Assembly: GCA_944472155.2 (NCBI GenBank)
Contig: OX235275.1
Location: 54,577,228-54,641,227 of the forward strand
Length of the DNA stretch: 64,000 nt
Reading direction: 5' to 3'
Source: Trichobilharzia szidati
Lineage: Eukaryota > Platyhelminthes > Trematoda > Strigeidida > Schistosomatidae
The position numbers and the translations under genes were made by a program. The notes below the pieces were generated by a model. The model saw nothing but the letters and a program-made list of their open reading frames with translations. It did no database searches and was not told the origin of the DNA. This document shows, in pieces, positions 42,645 through 54,809 of the stretch (position 1 is the stretch's first letter; each line of letters starts with the position of its first letter).

Positions 42645-43314
42645 CTAAACTATAAAATGTAGTGATACATATTGTTGCATGTGTGATTTGTTATATTATT
42701 TATTTATTATTCACTGTGACCTAGAAATGGTGTGATTTTGTTGGGGTTTTTATTTTTTCCTATTAATTATCAATATTTTTAACATTTCTTACATTTATAT
42801 AATTATAAAAAGAGCTAAACCAATGCAATATGTAAAATGAAACGCTGAAAATTCCATGCTGTAAATTGTTATTGTTGTGGAATAAAGTGATTATTAATAA
42901 GGTTCTGTTAGCATTTACAGGTGATTTCCAAGTGCTGATAGAATCCTTTTGTCAAAAAGGACTCTTCACACGAAAATAGGCTGAATTAATATCCTGAGAC
43001 GTGAAGTCTCAATTTAATGATACCATGCCGAAAGGTGCAGCATCTAAATAAATTAGACTATTTGTGTAGATGACATTACCTTTCAACTATCCCGTCTTTC
43101 TCATTATAGCGATATTTTGCTACATTTCGCCTGAATTACTGATCGTTGCAACCGATATGCTAGGGGGTGTCGCAGTCAGATTACATGACGCGGACACCAA
43201 AATAACTGGCCAGAAAATGGGAATTCCCATCAATCCAGATAACATATAACACAATTTTATTAAAAATTATTGACAAAATAAAATTTCCAAGTGAAATTTT
43301 AACAGCTGTTCTAG

Positions 43315-43458
43315 GACGTGACATTTGACGTCTACCGTAAAAAGCGATACTGGATAAATTCCTGGAACCGACTGCCAGAAGAACTGGCGTCAGTGCCCTT
43401 AATAGAGTCATTCAAGAAGGGTTTAGACGAGTATAGAAATTTATCAGAAAAGGATTAA
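43315..43458 (+). pseudogene. CR1-type ORF2 remnant upstream of REV3 (second copy)
   Basis: Same as 30074-30217, with a C to T change at the position equal to 30158. Confidence 0.6.
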
Positions 43459-43575
43459 CACAGGCTTCAAGCCGTCTACTCTCTATCGATAAATATGAAA
43501 CTTCTGTGTTTGAGTGTTTGAATCCACCGAAAATAGAGTACTGACTTAGGTCGTTTGTAGTGGTTACTTTGATTC

Positions 43576-46500
43576 ATGTCATCAGGATGCCTGACAATAA
43601 AGATCTTTCACTTGGATTACTACCTCTCTCCACCGATAGATTTGCTAGATATGAATTATTCAAGTTTCTCAGGAAGATTTTCAAGCCGTATGCCAGTTAT
43701 TCGAGTGTATGGTACAGCTTCTACAGGTAAATGAAACAATGTATCCTATAACCCCTTCAAGGTCAGAAAATCTGTTGTAATGTACATGGAGTTTTGCCGT
43801 ATTTTTACGTTGACCTGCCAACTTATGAGTTGGGTGGCGGTGACTTTGTTCGGTCGTTTGTCTTCAGTCTTGAAAAATCTATTCGTACCAAGCTGAACAA
43901 CTATAATATGAAAGATATGTACATTTTCGATGCTTCAGTGGTGTCTGGTCTGTAAGTTATGTTATTTTACTTTCACCAGTATAGTTCTATATATGGATAT
44001 CATGATACAGAAAGACCCTTTATCAAGTTGTACCTTGTGGATCCTGCTATAGTGACTGTCTGTTCTGAAATATTACAAAGTGGTGCTGTGTTAAATCGTG
44101 TATTTCAAACTTATGAAACGCATATCCCATACTTGCTACAGGTATGTTAATCTTTTATGTATATTACTTCAGATATAGTTTTGTGTGGATTATAATCTGT
44201 ACGGCATGAATTTGCTATATGCAGGATATTTTAAATTTCGTAGTAAGTTTTTCAAATCTACTGTTTAACTGTTTCTAGCATCTGATTATATAAATTTCCC
44301 ATCATTGCTGAAAAATTCAGAAAATATGTGGAGTCCTTCAAAACTCAACTCGTAAGTTAGTGTATTTGTGCTTTCTTGTTTAGTTATTCATATGATTTAA
44401 ATGTTGACGTCTTTGGAGTGTGTTAGTCCCTTAAGAGATTCTCATTAAAAATAAATGTGGAATTTCATCTGTGATATTGTCCTACTTTTGTAGAAATGTT
44501 AGTCGGATGGAGTAATGAAGCCATTCCAATCAAACTTAGTTATATGACAACCAATATTTTTTTATCATTCATAATCTCCACAAGCAATAGTATACATTAA
44601 GACTACTTAACCTTGATGACCTGTGAAATAAAAGACACTTAGAAAATTTTCCATTGAATAATATGACGATCTTCTTTGCAGATGGGATAATTTTAATACG
44701 TTGTAATTCATTTATTTTACAGCACTGTTTTGGTTTAATCCATATGTACCATGCAATACTCAGCGAGTAATTATGTTTTACAATAACTGGTGACTGTTTG
44801 ATCCCATGAAATAGTACCTTTCATAAACTATAGTTTAGCTTCATAACAGGAGTGTTTTTCGAAAGTAGGTATACTGTTCAGAATTGATGAAGTTGGTTAA
44901 GTTTTCATGACCTGTTTATTGAAGTTCAGTTATCGGGAACAGACTTTCCTTATGCCAGGCTAATAGTCACCTTTTGTGGATGAGAGCTTATCGATTCTTC
45001 CCAATTGCTCAGTGTGTGTGAGATTGGTCGGGAGGGACTTAAAACCTTGATTGAACGTCTCGAAACCGCATCCTTCTGTCTGTCTGTATTCGACATAGAA
45101 CTTTGCACCGATGTGCGGCAGCTCAAGTCGCCACACCCCATGTAGGACACAAAGCAAGAGAAGAAAGTAGAAGAAATGGATAATATAGACAGTAAACAGA
45201 GGTGAGAGACAAAGGAGTAGTAGTAACAAAGAACAATATAGTTTCATTGGAAATCATAAGTCACAAGGTATGGATGCACCTGCGCCATTGAGAACGATTT
45301 TGAGCCATATCACCAATTGTTTCCAACCATTGGTTTTTACCGTCCCGAGGACTCCAACCAGGAAGTCTACACCTTCCTACGCGGCTTAAACTAACTGTTG
45401 GGGATTTCATTGACTGGTGCCATGTTTTGGTTTGACTGCCACTAGCTCTTTTCCAGCCTGACCCTATGTCAGCTAACATTGCCCATTGTCGAGGAAGGCG
45501 ATGACTAGGCACATCCTTAAAGACGATGAACCACATCTCATTTGATAGTTTAATCTCATTGTTCACGTTTGATACTACATAAATATACAAAAGCTTTTTG
45601 ACAATAATACTAAAGTTAGGAATACTAAATGAGTTTTTTCTTCTTCTAGAGAAATAATTATTCTGTTTATTATTTTTCATCATTAGAGAACATTTATTAC
45701 AACCAAAATGTGCTCCTAAATACACTAGTATGGAATTGGAAGTTGATATATCTGCATGGGATATTCTAAATCGTCGAGAGCTTGGAAGTATGTCTTGAGT
45801 TATTTACTTTTTTTCTTTTGAAACTTTATGAGATTGTTATTGATTTTTAAAAGTTTATTTCACACATTTATTTTTAGCTTTCCCTCTTATTTTTCACTAC
45901 TGATATTTTTTGCTTTCATTTCTTTATCCATAAGATGCTTATTTTAAAGTGTAGCATTTTAGACCCATGCAAAATTTGTTGATTAGCTCGTCTGTTTGGA
46001 CTATCGGTCGTAGAAGAAGTGGAAATGTGTTTACTTCATAGATTGTTCTGCAAACTGGAACTGAAGCATAAATAACTGTGAAGGGAAATATGACTTAACA
46101 ATCACCTACCTTTATCTGCGGTAGATAATTAGCCACATCTCACTTATTGTAGGTAGTAATGCTACCTGGCTGTCAGGATCTGGGTAGGTCGAAAAGGACC
46201 AGGGGCGGGTTGGTTGGTTCCTACCCATGACTTAATGAAAAGAGATAATTTAAGTTGAAAAGTAAGTCACAACTGACCAGTGAAGTTAAAGTTGAAATGC
46301 ATCTGACTGTGCAACGGGTCATAACTAAAAGTGAAACGGTAACGTAGGATTCGAGACAGTGGCCCTCTAAATTACTGCTCAAACTGTATACGATCAGTAT
46401 TATTGCACAGTGAACTTTGTAAACTGAAAGTAATGAGTAACTACTCAGTTGTATTAAATAGTGTTCCTTTCAGAACACATAAAATCTGTCACTCTACTGA

Positions 46501-49500
46501 GTGATCACATTTTTCGGTTGCTAATCTCTTAAACTTCCATACACTACTACCGTTCATTACTTGATTAAACCTGGTATGTTGCAACACAGGAGTACAAAAA
46601 CAAAGAGGAGCAATAGTCATGGAAGATTAATAATAGTTAACCTAGTTGCTTTATTGGCTGTTGTATACGGATAAATCGTACCTCATCGCCCACGCACAGA
46701 TCTAACTTTATGCTTTTATGGTTCCACGGGTCATGTTGTCTAATAAATACATATTTAGATTATGAGTTTTTGTAGGGGTTTCGATTATTTTCAATGTAGA
46801 TTTCGTCCTGGTGTCTTGGTTGAGGGTAGCGCTGTTTTACAAACTAACAGACCACTGAATACCGGACCAAGTAGTTGCTAAAAGGTCAAAGGAGCATAGT
46901 GTCGTAACCTAAAGTAGACCGTTGAGTGATATCGCGCTCTAGACCATTGTTCGAGTGGAACCCGTATGAGAAACGATGAGTCTGGCACCCAAGAGTGACA
47001 CGAAGGAGACTGCGTAAGCAGGAGATGAGAGCTTACGGACACTCAAAGGAACTAGCTAAAGACGATTACAAAAAACAGGATGAGATAGATGGGCTGTTGA
47101 AAAGCCCTACGTTCCACTCAGCATCGAGGGAATAATGAATAATAGGGTGGTGAGAGGGCATGATTTTTCTTTTATCCCTTTGCATATCAGGTGTGAAACA
47201 TAGGGCTTCAAGCATTCAGATTTGAAGTTTCAGTAACGATGGTGTTGCTACCGAGCCCACCATCTAAGTCCCCCTCTTAATGGGGTTCACTACCGGCTAC
47301 CAGACTAGGCGAGGATTAGGAGTGTGTCAGCTGGAGATCGAACTCGGACTTTTGGCGTAACTAACTGTCATTCCGTTATTGGATCACCGACGCAAAACCT
47401 AATTAACAACTGTAGGTGTTTTAAAGTACTAATCATTTGTACTGGGTAAAAAAAGGTGTAAGGTGATCGTTTAATGATGCTTTTAATTTGCACCACCTAA
47501 CTTGACCAGAAGTATGCTTTGTGCACTCTTATTTAGTCTATCATCGTATGCCCAATGATATCTACAGAAGTATGAATTATTTACAATACTCTAAGCACCT
47601 ATTGACACAAATCACTGACTGACTGGTTTCAATATTAGAACTTTGCATAGATGTGCACCAGTTCGAGTTGCCACACTCCATCCATGTAGCACACAAAGCA
47701 AGAGAAGGGATTAGGTAAAGAGAGATTCAAAAGAGAGAAAGATAATAAACAGAGGCGTGAGTGAGGCAAAAAGAATAGTAATATGGAAGAACAACAGAAT
47801 TTTATTGGATATGATGAATCACAAAGAGTAAATGCATCTGCGCCAGCCATTGGCTTTTTGCCATCCCGAGGACCCCAACCAGGTAGGCAGGAAGTCTACA
47901 ACTCCCTACGTGGCTCTCTGGCTAGCTTAAACTAACTGTTGTGGATTTCATTGACTGATGAAGCCATGTTTTGGTTTGACCACCACATGCTAGCTCTTTT
48001 CCAACCTGGTCCTCTGTCAGTCAGTGAATATTGCCCGTCGAGAACGGCGATCGATGGCTAGGCATGTACAACACATGTCCTAGTCACTTTAATCGGTGAA
48101 ACTTGACAACCTCATCGACTAATTTTGCCTTCTTACCTAACAGTCGACCGATTCCTAAACTCAATTTTACTTACCGTATTATACCACCACCTAACAATGG
48201 AGATAGAATGCAGCCACCTATGATCAAAAAAAGCTAGCGGGACTTTTCATGTCTTCAACTTTCAGTGGTCATGTCCCACTCGCAGCCATAAAGGAAGATG
48301 GAGAGAAGTGACTGCTGAGCAGTACACACTCCCTTTTGTTCGACAGCCAGCTGGAAATCACGTCTACTAAGCCAGAGGTGGAGTAAGGTGGCAAATCAAG
48401 GGATCAATAAGTTAGTTATTTCACTTAACCTTATTCACAAATGTATCCACCTCTTACTTATGCATACTAACTTACTTTTGAGTATTGTATTATAAGCATT
48501 AAAAGTCATATTACATCATCCATTTTCTCACTGATTTACTGGGTTTTTTTCACATCCACTTTCTCTACATAGTTAATCCTTCTATAAATCCTGGTCTTGA
48601 AGCTATGTGGACTGAAGAAGAAATGCGTCGAATCTCAAAATTTGATAAGTCTGAAAATTTTCCAAAAATGCCAACTGCAAATGAATTATTACCATGTGAT
48701 GAACGTAAGTGATGATTGCATTGTTCACGGAATGATTAGTATTCATCGACTTACTGTTTCTTTTCATACCATACCATTTGAAGTTCATATCTGAAGTCTT
48801 AATCTTACCCTCATATCAGGAAAATATTGTTCTGTCAGTAAGTGATTGGCATCTTTCCCTTCGTTTAAATAAATGACATAGACCTTGTAAAATTGACTCG
48901 TCTTGAAAAAGAGGAGACCGAACTTGTAAATGAGTTGTCGACATTTACTCTGGAATTACACGAGAAACTGTCGGGTCTAAGTAAGGCTACCATCCTGTGT
49001 GACATTTCTACAAGTATTCCTCGTCCTATCATACTTAAAAGTTATCGGCTTATCTCACTGAGGAATCCGAAATACCGTTATGCTCAATACAAGTCGATTT
49101 GAATAAAGCAAGAACTACAGTTTTAACAGAATAAAATGGTACCATCATTTATTTCTTTGGCTTCTCATCAGCTGCTTACGGGCCAAAGTCACTATTAAAT
49201 ATATCTACAGAAACTATTTTAACACACTTACCCGCAGAGAGTTCATTTTGAAACAAAAATCAATAAATGTATGCATATATATATATATATTAAACACTAC
49301 TCCGAACAGTAATGATCATGCACAATCGAAACTTTCTGCGTTACGTAATTAGATGAAAGAGAGGATGAAAATATCCCGTTACCTGGCAACAGGACAAGGA
49401 AAGACTGATAACCGCTTCTTTCTGAACGCATAAATCAGGTTTCAGGCGCTTGATGGAGATGACTTCAGCAAACTTGAGGAGAATTGAACTCTTTTGCTTA

Positions 49501-51398
49501 TTGATAATTTTGAACGATCTTGCAATGTCCACTTCATGACCCGTGTCAAGGAGATGCCTGGCGATGGCACTGTTTAAAGTATTTGTTCCCTTTAGACATA
49601 GGCTTTTTGATACATGTTCAGAAAATCGTAGATATGCCCTTCTTCTTTCTGTCCTTCCAATGTAACTGCTCCCGCAGATACATGTAAATTTGTATATACA
49701 GTTAGAGTTAACATGAGAAGGATATCTATCGATTTTTGATTGCACCAAAGGAGAGCAAGTTATTCGATAGACGGGAACCAGCTTAGCTAGCTGCAGGATA
49801 GGCTTTGGCTAGTGACGTACTCAGTCTTTTGTTGACCATTGCTGCAATATTTTCACCTTTATAATCAAGTCGGATGTTGATTGGCTTTTTCTCCGCTGTG
49901 ATTTGTTTGACATTTGAGACTTCAGATCTTCCGTACTTGTTTTAATGAATCTTTGAGGTTAACCATTGCTCTTCAACATCTTTTCAAGAAGTCGATTTCT
50001 TTGGCGTGGTATAGATAAGGAAGTACTGTATTGGGCTCGTACGCGTTAAGTTTACCAAAAGTGCAAAGTAATAAAACATACTAATATCGCTTTTGGCACT
50101 TTTCATACCCTAGATGCTCGCTCTGACCACGTTCACATAGATCTGGTTGGACCCTTTCCATAATCTCATAGATATACTCGTTTTTTAATCTTCGTTGAGG
50201 TAGTACCCCTCAGGGACGTGTATCTGCTGAAACAGTCGCATACATTTTCGTGGAAAGATGGATTGCAAATTTTGGGTTCCCATCCCCTATTACAACCGAT
50301 CGCGGGTGGCTATTCGAAGGCTGCCTATTCTTAGGTTTGACTCTAAACAGCTTACCATCCCCAAGCATTTGGTATGATAGAACGTTTTCACCAACAGTTG
50401 GAGTCTGGATTATCAGCCGCAAACGCTGCATATTGACCTGAATCACCACCCTTAGTCCTCCTCAGCATGCGAGACGTATTGAAAACTGATGCTGGCTGTA
50501 CTACTGCTGAACTGGTATATGGAACAACACTACAATTGTCATTTGGGTTTATTTCACCCTCCAGTTCTCCACTAGCTGTAGATCTCGCCTCGTACGTCAG
50601 CAGGCTCACAGACGCAATGCGTTCAGTTAAGCCTGCTTCCATCCGACCCGTAGTCCATGGACGTTTTTGCCCTCGCTATTTCTATAATTGTCTTCACATG
50701 TATTTCTTCGTCATCACTACGTACGTCCCCCGCTAGAACCCCCATATAATGGACCATATAAAGTCATTAAATGCATGGACAAATTCTTTCGTTCTAGACA
50801 AAAATGGCCGTGAAGACTGTGTTAGTTAGCGTTGATCAATTTGAAACTGACCTACTTAGAGAGGCAATTCTATGAGGCCTGAACCAGTCGTTTATGAATG
50901 ATACACAGCCGACTGAATGTCCGCTAATACTCGAAAAGGGGTAGCCAGCACCATGAAAGTGACCAAAGCCTTTAACGACACACTAAAAAGCACATTCTGG
51001 ACAAACTGTTAGATTACTAGAGCACCCTACTTCTTTTTTGAAGAAAAAGTGATCTATTATGCTTATGGTACTTTGTTTTATATATATATATGTATATATA
51101 TATATATTATTTTTCACTGTATCCTGCATCATAAATTAAATGTGATGAATGTAAGTGTTGATTATTTAGTCCAGAGAATGATTAGTATTCATCCGCTTGT
51201 TGTTCCATGTGAAGTTCTTGTTTAAAAAGTCTTAATCTTCAGCTTGTTTTCTCCCCCACCCCCCACCCACCACATTTCAAGAAAACATCGAAGTTAGTCT
51301 ATCAGCCAGTGAATCGAAGTATCTTTCTCAATGGACTGTTCTTCTTCAACAATACACAATTTCACAAAGTCAACAAGATGATAATTTAACAGATATAG
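43576..51398 (+). CDS. REV3: REV3 exons 1-9, second copy
   Basis: Exons 43576-43726, 43762-43951, 43985-44141, 44179-44242, 44279-44351, 44682-44702, 45687-45787, 48573-48704 and 51282-51398. Same protein as the first copy as far as I can read; the one exonic change noticed is synonymous (exon 7). As this copy is directly continuous with exon 10 at 57485 without any gap, it is the better 5' half for a gene model. Two sets in tandem would give a protein with a doubled N-terminal domain, which is not known for REV3. Confidence 0.88.
44976..45531 (-). mobile_element. RTE/SR2-like LINE 3' end (second copy)
   Basis: Counterpart of 31735-32290; the frame 45261-45725 shows the same RTE C-terminus with one Ala-to-Val change. 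Confidence 0.7.
46920..47395. mobile_element. AATAAT-tailed repeat and second-family SINE (second copy)
   Basis: Counterparts of 33680-33905 (+) and 33940-34150 (-). Confidence 0.5.
47629..48374 (-). mobile_element. RTE/SR2-like LINE fragment (second copy)
   Basis: Counterpart of 34385-35130. Confidence 0.65.
48884..50905. pseudogene. Gypsy pol relic split by PLE GIY-YIG fragment (second copy)
   Basis: Counterpart of 35640-37660: gypsy pieces 48884-49100 and 50024-50905 on the plus strand, PLE 49101-50024 on the minus strand with its nuclease frame 49341-49748. This copy keeps IARHLLDTGHEVD where the left copy has ITMHLFDTGHEVD; the former agrees with the text of the PLE at 5399-5599, so here the right copy looks ancestral. 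Confidence 0.75.
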
Positions 51399-51508
51399 GT
51401 AGGTTGCCTTTTGATGCTGTTATTATTCATGAGGTATGTTCTTGTAATGAGTTATCTATGCCCGTTTATTTAGCAAGGAGTCTGAGTGAGAACAGTGTGT
51501 TTCATTAG

Positions 51509-52024
51509 TTAGAGAAACATTGGACAGTTAGCTGTTTCTGTCGTCGTCCTAGTTTGGGACTCTTCAGTGGTATTCACCAGTCGGGGATTCGAAGCCAGGA
51601 CTTTTAGGGTAAAAGTTGAGCTCAAAGACCATTCAGCCGTTGGGACCCGATCCAATGGAGAGCCGACCAATGAATTGCAACTTCTGCCAATTCATGACAT
51701 AGCGTGGCCACTTCTCAATGTCTTCTTCAATGAGTTACTGCTCTCACCTTCAACATACTGTACCCTACTGGTCACAACTTCCTACTAGAACCCCAGGTGA
51801 CTACCTACCTGAATAGGACCAGTCGCTAGTGAGCAGCAGATCAGTTATCAAGTATTGGTTTGGAGGAATTCATCATGAGGTTCACTGGTAGAAGGCTCGG
51901 CAACCACACGTATTTGGGGAGAGGTTCAGGTTCAATTCCTGTCCAATACACTCGTTCCTAAATCGCGTTTAGGCACTGGTAAGACTGGTGAGGAGGAAAG
52001 GTTGGTATATGGTGAGGTTAGCAA
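51509..52024. mobile_element. Smalpha-like SINE (-) and second-family SINE (+), second copy
   Basis: Counterparts of 38265-38625 and 38640-38780. Confidence 0.55.
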
Positions 52025-52033
52025 TACTTACTT

Positions 52034-52690
52034 ACTTTACTTCGGCTATCTCCTACGGGAGGATGAGCCGGCTTCATGAACATCTCGAATCATCGCTGCC
52101 CAGGCGCGGCGATGAGTTTGTAAGAGAGTTCATGAAGTTTCATGGGAATTTGGTACGAGTGATGTCCCCAGAATCGCTCGGCCATTTGTTTGAGAGTGCA
52201 GCTCTAGACTTTACACAACCGAGTGTGACCTACAAGGCAGTAGGAGTGGAGTAGGGAGTCCACTATCCATTGGCAGCCGGTGACCGGAGTTCGGTTCATA
52301 CGCCTTTTTGAACGAGGCCAGACATCCAGGACATCCAACAAGCCCTTTGTCCATACGTCTGCCGGTGAGCTCCAGTGAGCTTCATACGCCAGTCGTTGGA
52401 GGTTTGGAATCAGGGTTTAGCCATCTCCCCTAGACTGTCATCCAATGGACAGTCAACCCGGTGAAGAGCGCCGGGCATCCGCCTTCACCCTCTCACTTTG
52501 GTGAAAAACACCTCCGCCACGTGAAGGCAGTGAGTAGGACTTCCTTAGGAGAGGCTATGTAAGACGCCCGGTCATATGGGAGCATTTCAAGAGGTGTGCG
52601 GAGGGGTGGCCAATCCGCAGCGCAAGGCACCCACTCCCGACCATCCTGAGGCTTTGGAGGTTAGCAGTCCCACTGATTAACTGACTGACT
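52034..52690. repeat. Unclassified repeat of about 650 bp
   Basis: Full version of the sequence cut at 39074. GC-richer than its surroundings, with no open frame or tRNA boxes that I can defend. It ends near TGATTAACTGACTGACTGACTG (52674 onwards), a short tandem. The family is not recognised. Confidence 0.5.
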
Positions 52691-52696
52691 GACTGC

Positions 52697-53010
52697 ATGA
52701 CTGAGTTTCAACATACATAGAACTTTCCACCGAAGTGCAGCGGTTCAAGTTACCACACTCAATGTTGGACACGAAGGTAGACAAAAGAGACAGAAAAAGA
52801 TATTCAAAAAAACTATAAACAGTTGAAATGTGCGTGGGAAGAACATGGACAATTAGATGGATACGGGAAACGCCAATGAGTAAACACATCTGTGCCATCA
52901 TTGAGAACAATTTTGAGCTGTATCACCAATTCTCGCCAACCACTGGTTCTCAGTATCCTGAAGACTCCAACCAGACAGTCTACACCTCCCTACGTGGCTT
53001 AAACCAGATG
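52697..53010 (-). mobile_element. RTE/SR2-like LINE tail, minus strand
   Basis: Matches the 3' UTR and C-terminal end of the copy at 31735-32290: CATAGAACTTTCCACCGAAG near 52716 and the frame with LTSGLSHVGRCRLSGWSLQD near 52960. It ends abruptly where the plus-strand RT begins. Confidence 0.65.
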
Positions 53011-54050
53011 TCAAGTCTTCACGGATTGATGCAGATGACATAGTCCTGTTAAGGGAGGATGCTGACAAAATGCAGAGTTTTCTGAACACTTTGAGCAGCA
53101 ATCTTCGTATGTTTGGCATGCAATTATCCCCTGTAAAATGTAAGATGCTGCTACAGGACTGGACTACGTCAACTCCTAGCTTAGTGATAGGGAGTGAAGT
53201 GATAGAACATGTTGACCACTTCACCTATTTGGTAAGTTGTATCAGCACCAACGGATTGATTGGTGACGAAATCTCAGCACGGATTCAAAATGCTCGAGCT
53301 GCTTTCGCTAACTTACACCGTCTCTGGCGTAGGCGTGACATCCGGCTACCAATCAAGGGACGTGTGTACTGCTCAGCAGTTCGCTCCATCCTTCTCTATG
53401 GCTCTGAAACATGGCCAATACTAGTTGAAGACATGAAAAGGTTGTCTGTTTTTGATCATAGATGTTTACGATCTCTTTCTCGCGTTAGGTGGCATAATAA
53501 GGAAAGTAATGTTGACGTTAGGCGTAGAGTGTTGGGCAAAGAGGGAAAATCAATAGAAGAGGCTATAAAGTTACATAGATTGACATGGATAGGTCACGTG
53601 TTGCGCATGCCTAACCATCGTCTCCCCCGACGGACGGGCATTACTAGCTAATATAGGTGCAGGTTGGAAAAGAGTAAGTGGTGGCCAAACAAAAACATGG
53701 CATCAATCCATGAAATCCCTGACAGTTAAACTGAGTCAGGTAGGGAGGGAGATGCAGACTTCCGGGTTGGGGTCCTCGGGACTCTAAGAATCATCAATGG
53801 CTGGATACAATAGGTGACATGGCTCAAAATCGTTGTCAATGGCTTACGCAGATGTATTCAGTCTCTGTAATCTTTCATATTCCTTTCTACCATTACTCAA
53901 TCTGTTTCACTCTTATACTTGTTAAAACTCTATTGATTCTCTTCAGTCATCTTCTTGTCTACCACCTTTGTGTGCTATTTGGAACGTGGCAACTCGAACT
54001 GCTACACTTCGGTGCCAAGTTCTATGTTGAATCCAGACAGACAGATTGAT
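53011..54050 (+). pseudogene. RTE/SR2-like RT C-terminal half
   Basis: Begins at the catalytic motif, with DADDIVLL in place of YADDIVLL, then LREDADKMQSFLNTL, FGMQLSPVKCKMLL, VDHFTYLVSCIS, ARIQNARAAFANLHRLWRRR, GRVYCSAVRSILLYGSETW, FDHRCLRSLSRVRW and HRLTWIGHVLRMPNHRLPRR, a continuous frame to 53651. A decayed C-terminus (to about 53870) and 3' UTR follow. The Tyr of YADD is replaced by Asp, and the N-terminal half is missing. Confidence 0.8.
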
Positions 54051-54054
54051 GCAA

Positions 54055-54700
54055 TAGTTTGGTTTGACCAACCTAATTCTATGTCAGCTAATACTGTCTG
54101 TCTACCCTAGGAGAGGGAAGAGTAACACATGACGTAGCCATCTCAATCGATGTAGCTTTACAACTGCGCCGATTGACTTCCCCTCCTTACCTAGCACTCA
54201 CTGGATGCCTAACCTCAATATTACTCACCATGTTATACCACCACTTAACACGGGAGATAGGACGCAGACACCTCTGATCAAAGACAGCTAGCCAGCCCAT
54301 TTCATATCTTTCACTGTCAATGGCCATGTCTCATTCACAGAGACAAAGAAAGTTGGTTGGAGCGAACTGCTACTGTGCAGCAGTACACACGTCATTTGAT
54401 CATTAGCCAATTCGAGCCTTTTGTATCCGTGTTGAGATTTTGTCACTAATCGGCCTGTTGGGGATGATGCAACTTCCCTCGCAAATAATAAGTGAGGGGG
54501 TCAACACGCTCAACCACTTCACTCTCTATCTTTAAGCTATGGTTCGGTATAGTGCATTCCTACAGCGTTGACATCTTACGTCTGACAGGAGACAATCGCA
54601 ATCTAAACATACGAAGATTTCTGCTCCTTACGGTGTTCAGAAGCATCTCCACGTAGCGGTAAATATCATCTGCATAATCTAAGTCAAGAAGACCGTACCT
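54055..54700 (-). pseudogene. RTE/SR2-like RT fragment, minus strand
   Basis: Read leftwards from about 54700: LDYADDIYRYVEMLLNTV, NLRMFRLRLSPVRRKM, then decayed text parallel to the plus copy. YADD is kept but later stops and frameshifts destroy the frame. Confidence 0.65.
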
Positions 54701-54809
54701 TAGTAACAAAGAATAACACTACTACTACTACAGAAACTTCAGAGCCCATTGCTTGAAGCCCTGTGTTCCACAAGGAAGACAAAGGAATGGAAGGGAGACA
54801 GATAATAAT

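Larger units (their letters stand above)
39175..52318 (+). repeat. Right copy of the 13.1-kb duplication
   Basis: 13144 bp matching 25934-39074. The first base after the gap corresponds to 25934 in mid-pol and the match ends where the left copy meets the gap. Unique sequence follows from 52319. Confidence 0.95.

Noticed and set aside
43576..51398. A REV3 protein with duplicated N-terminal domain
   Set aside because: It requires taking the duplication as real; the exact match of both copies to the gap borders argues for an assembly artefact.
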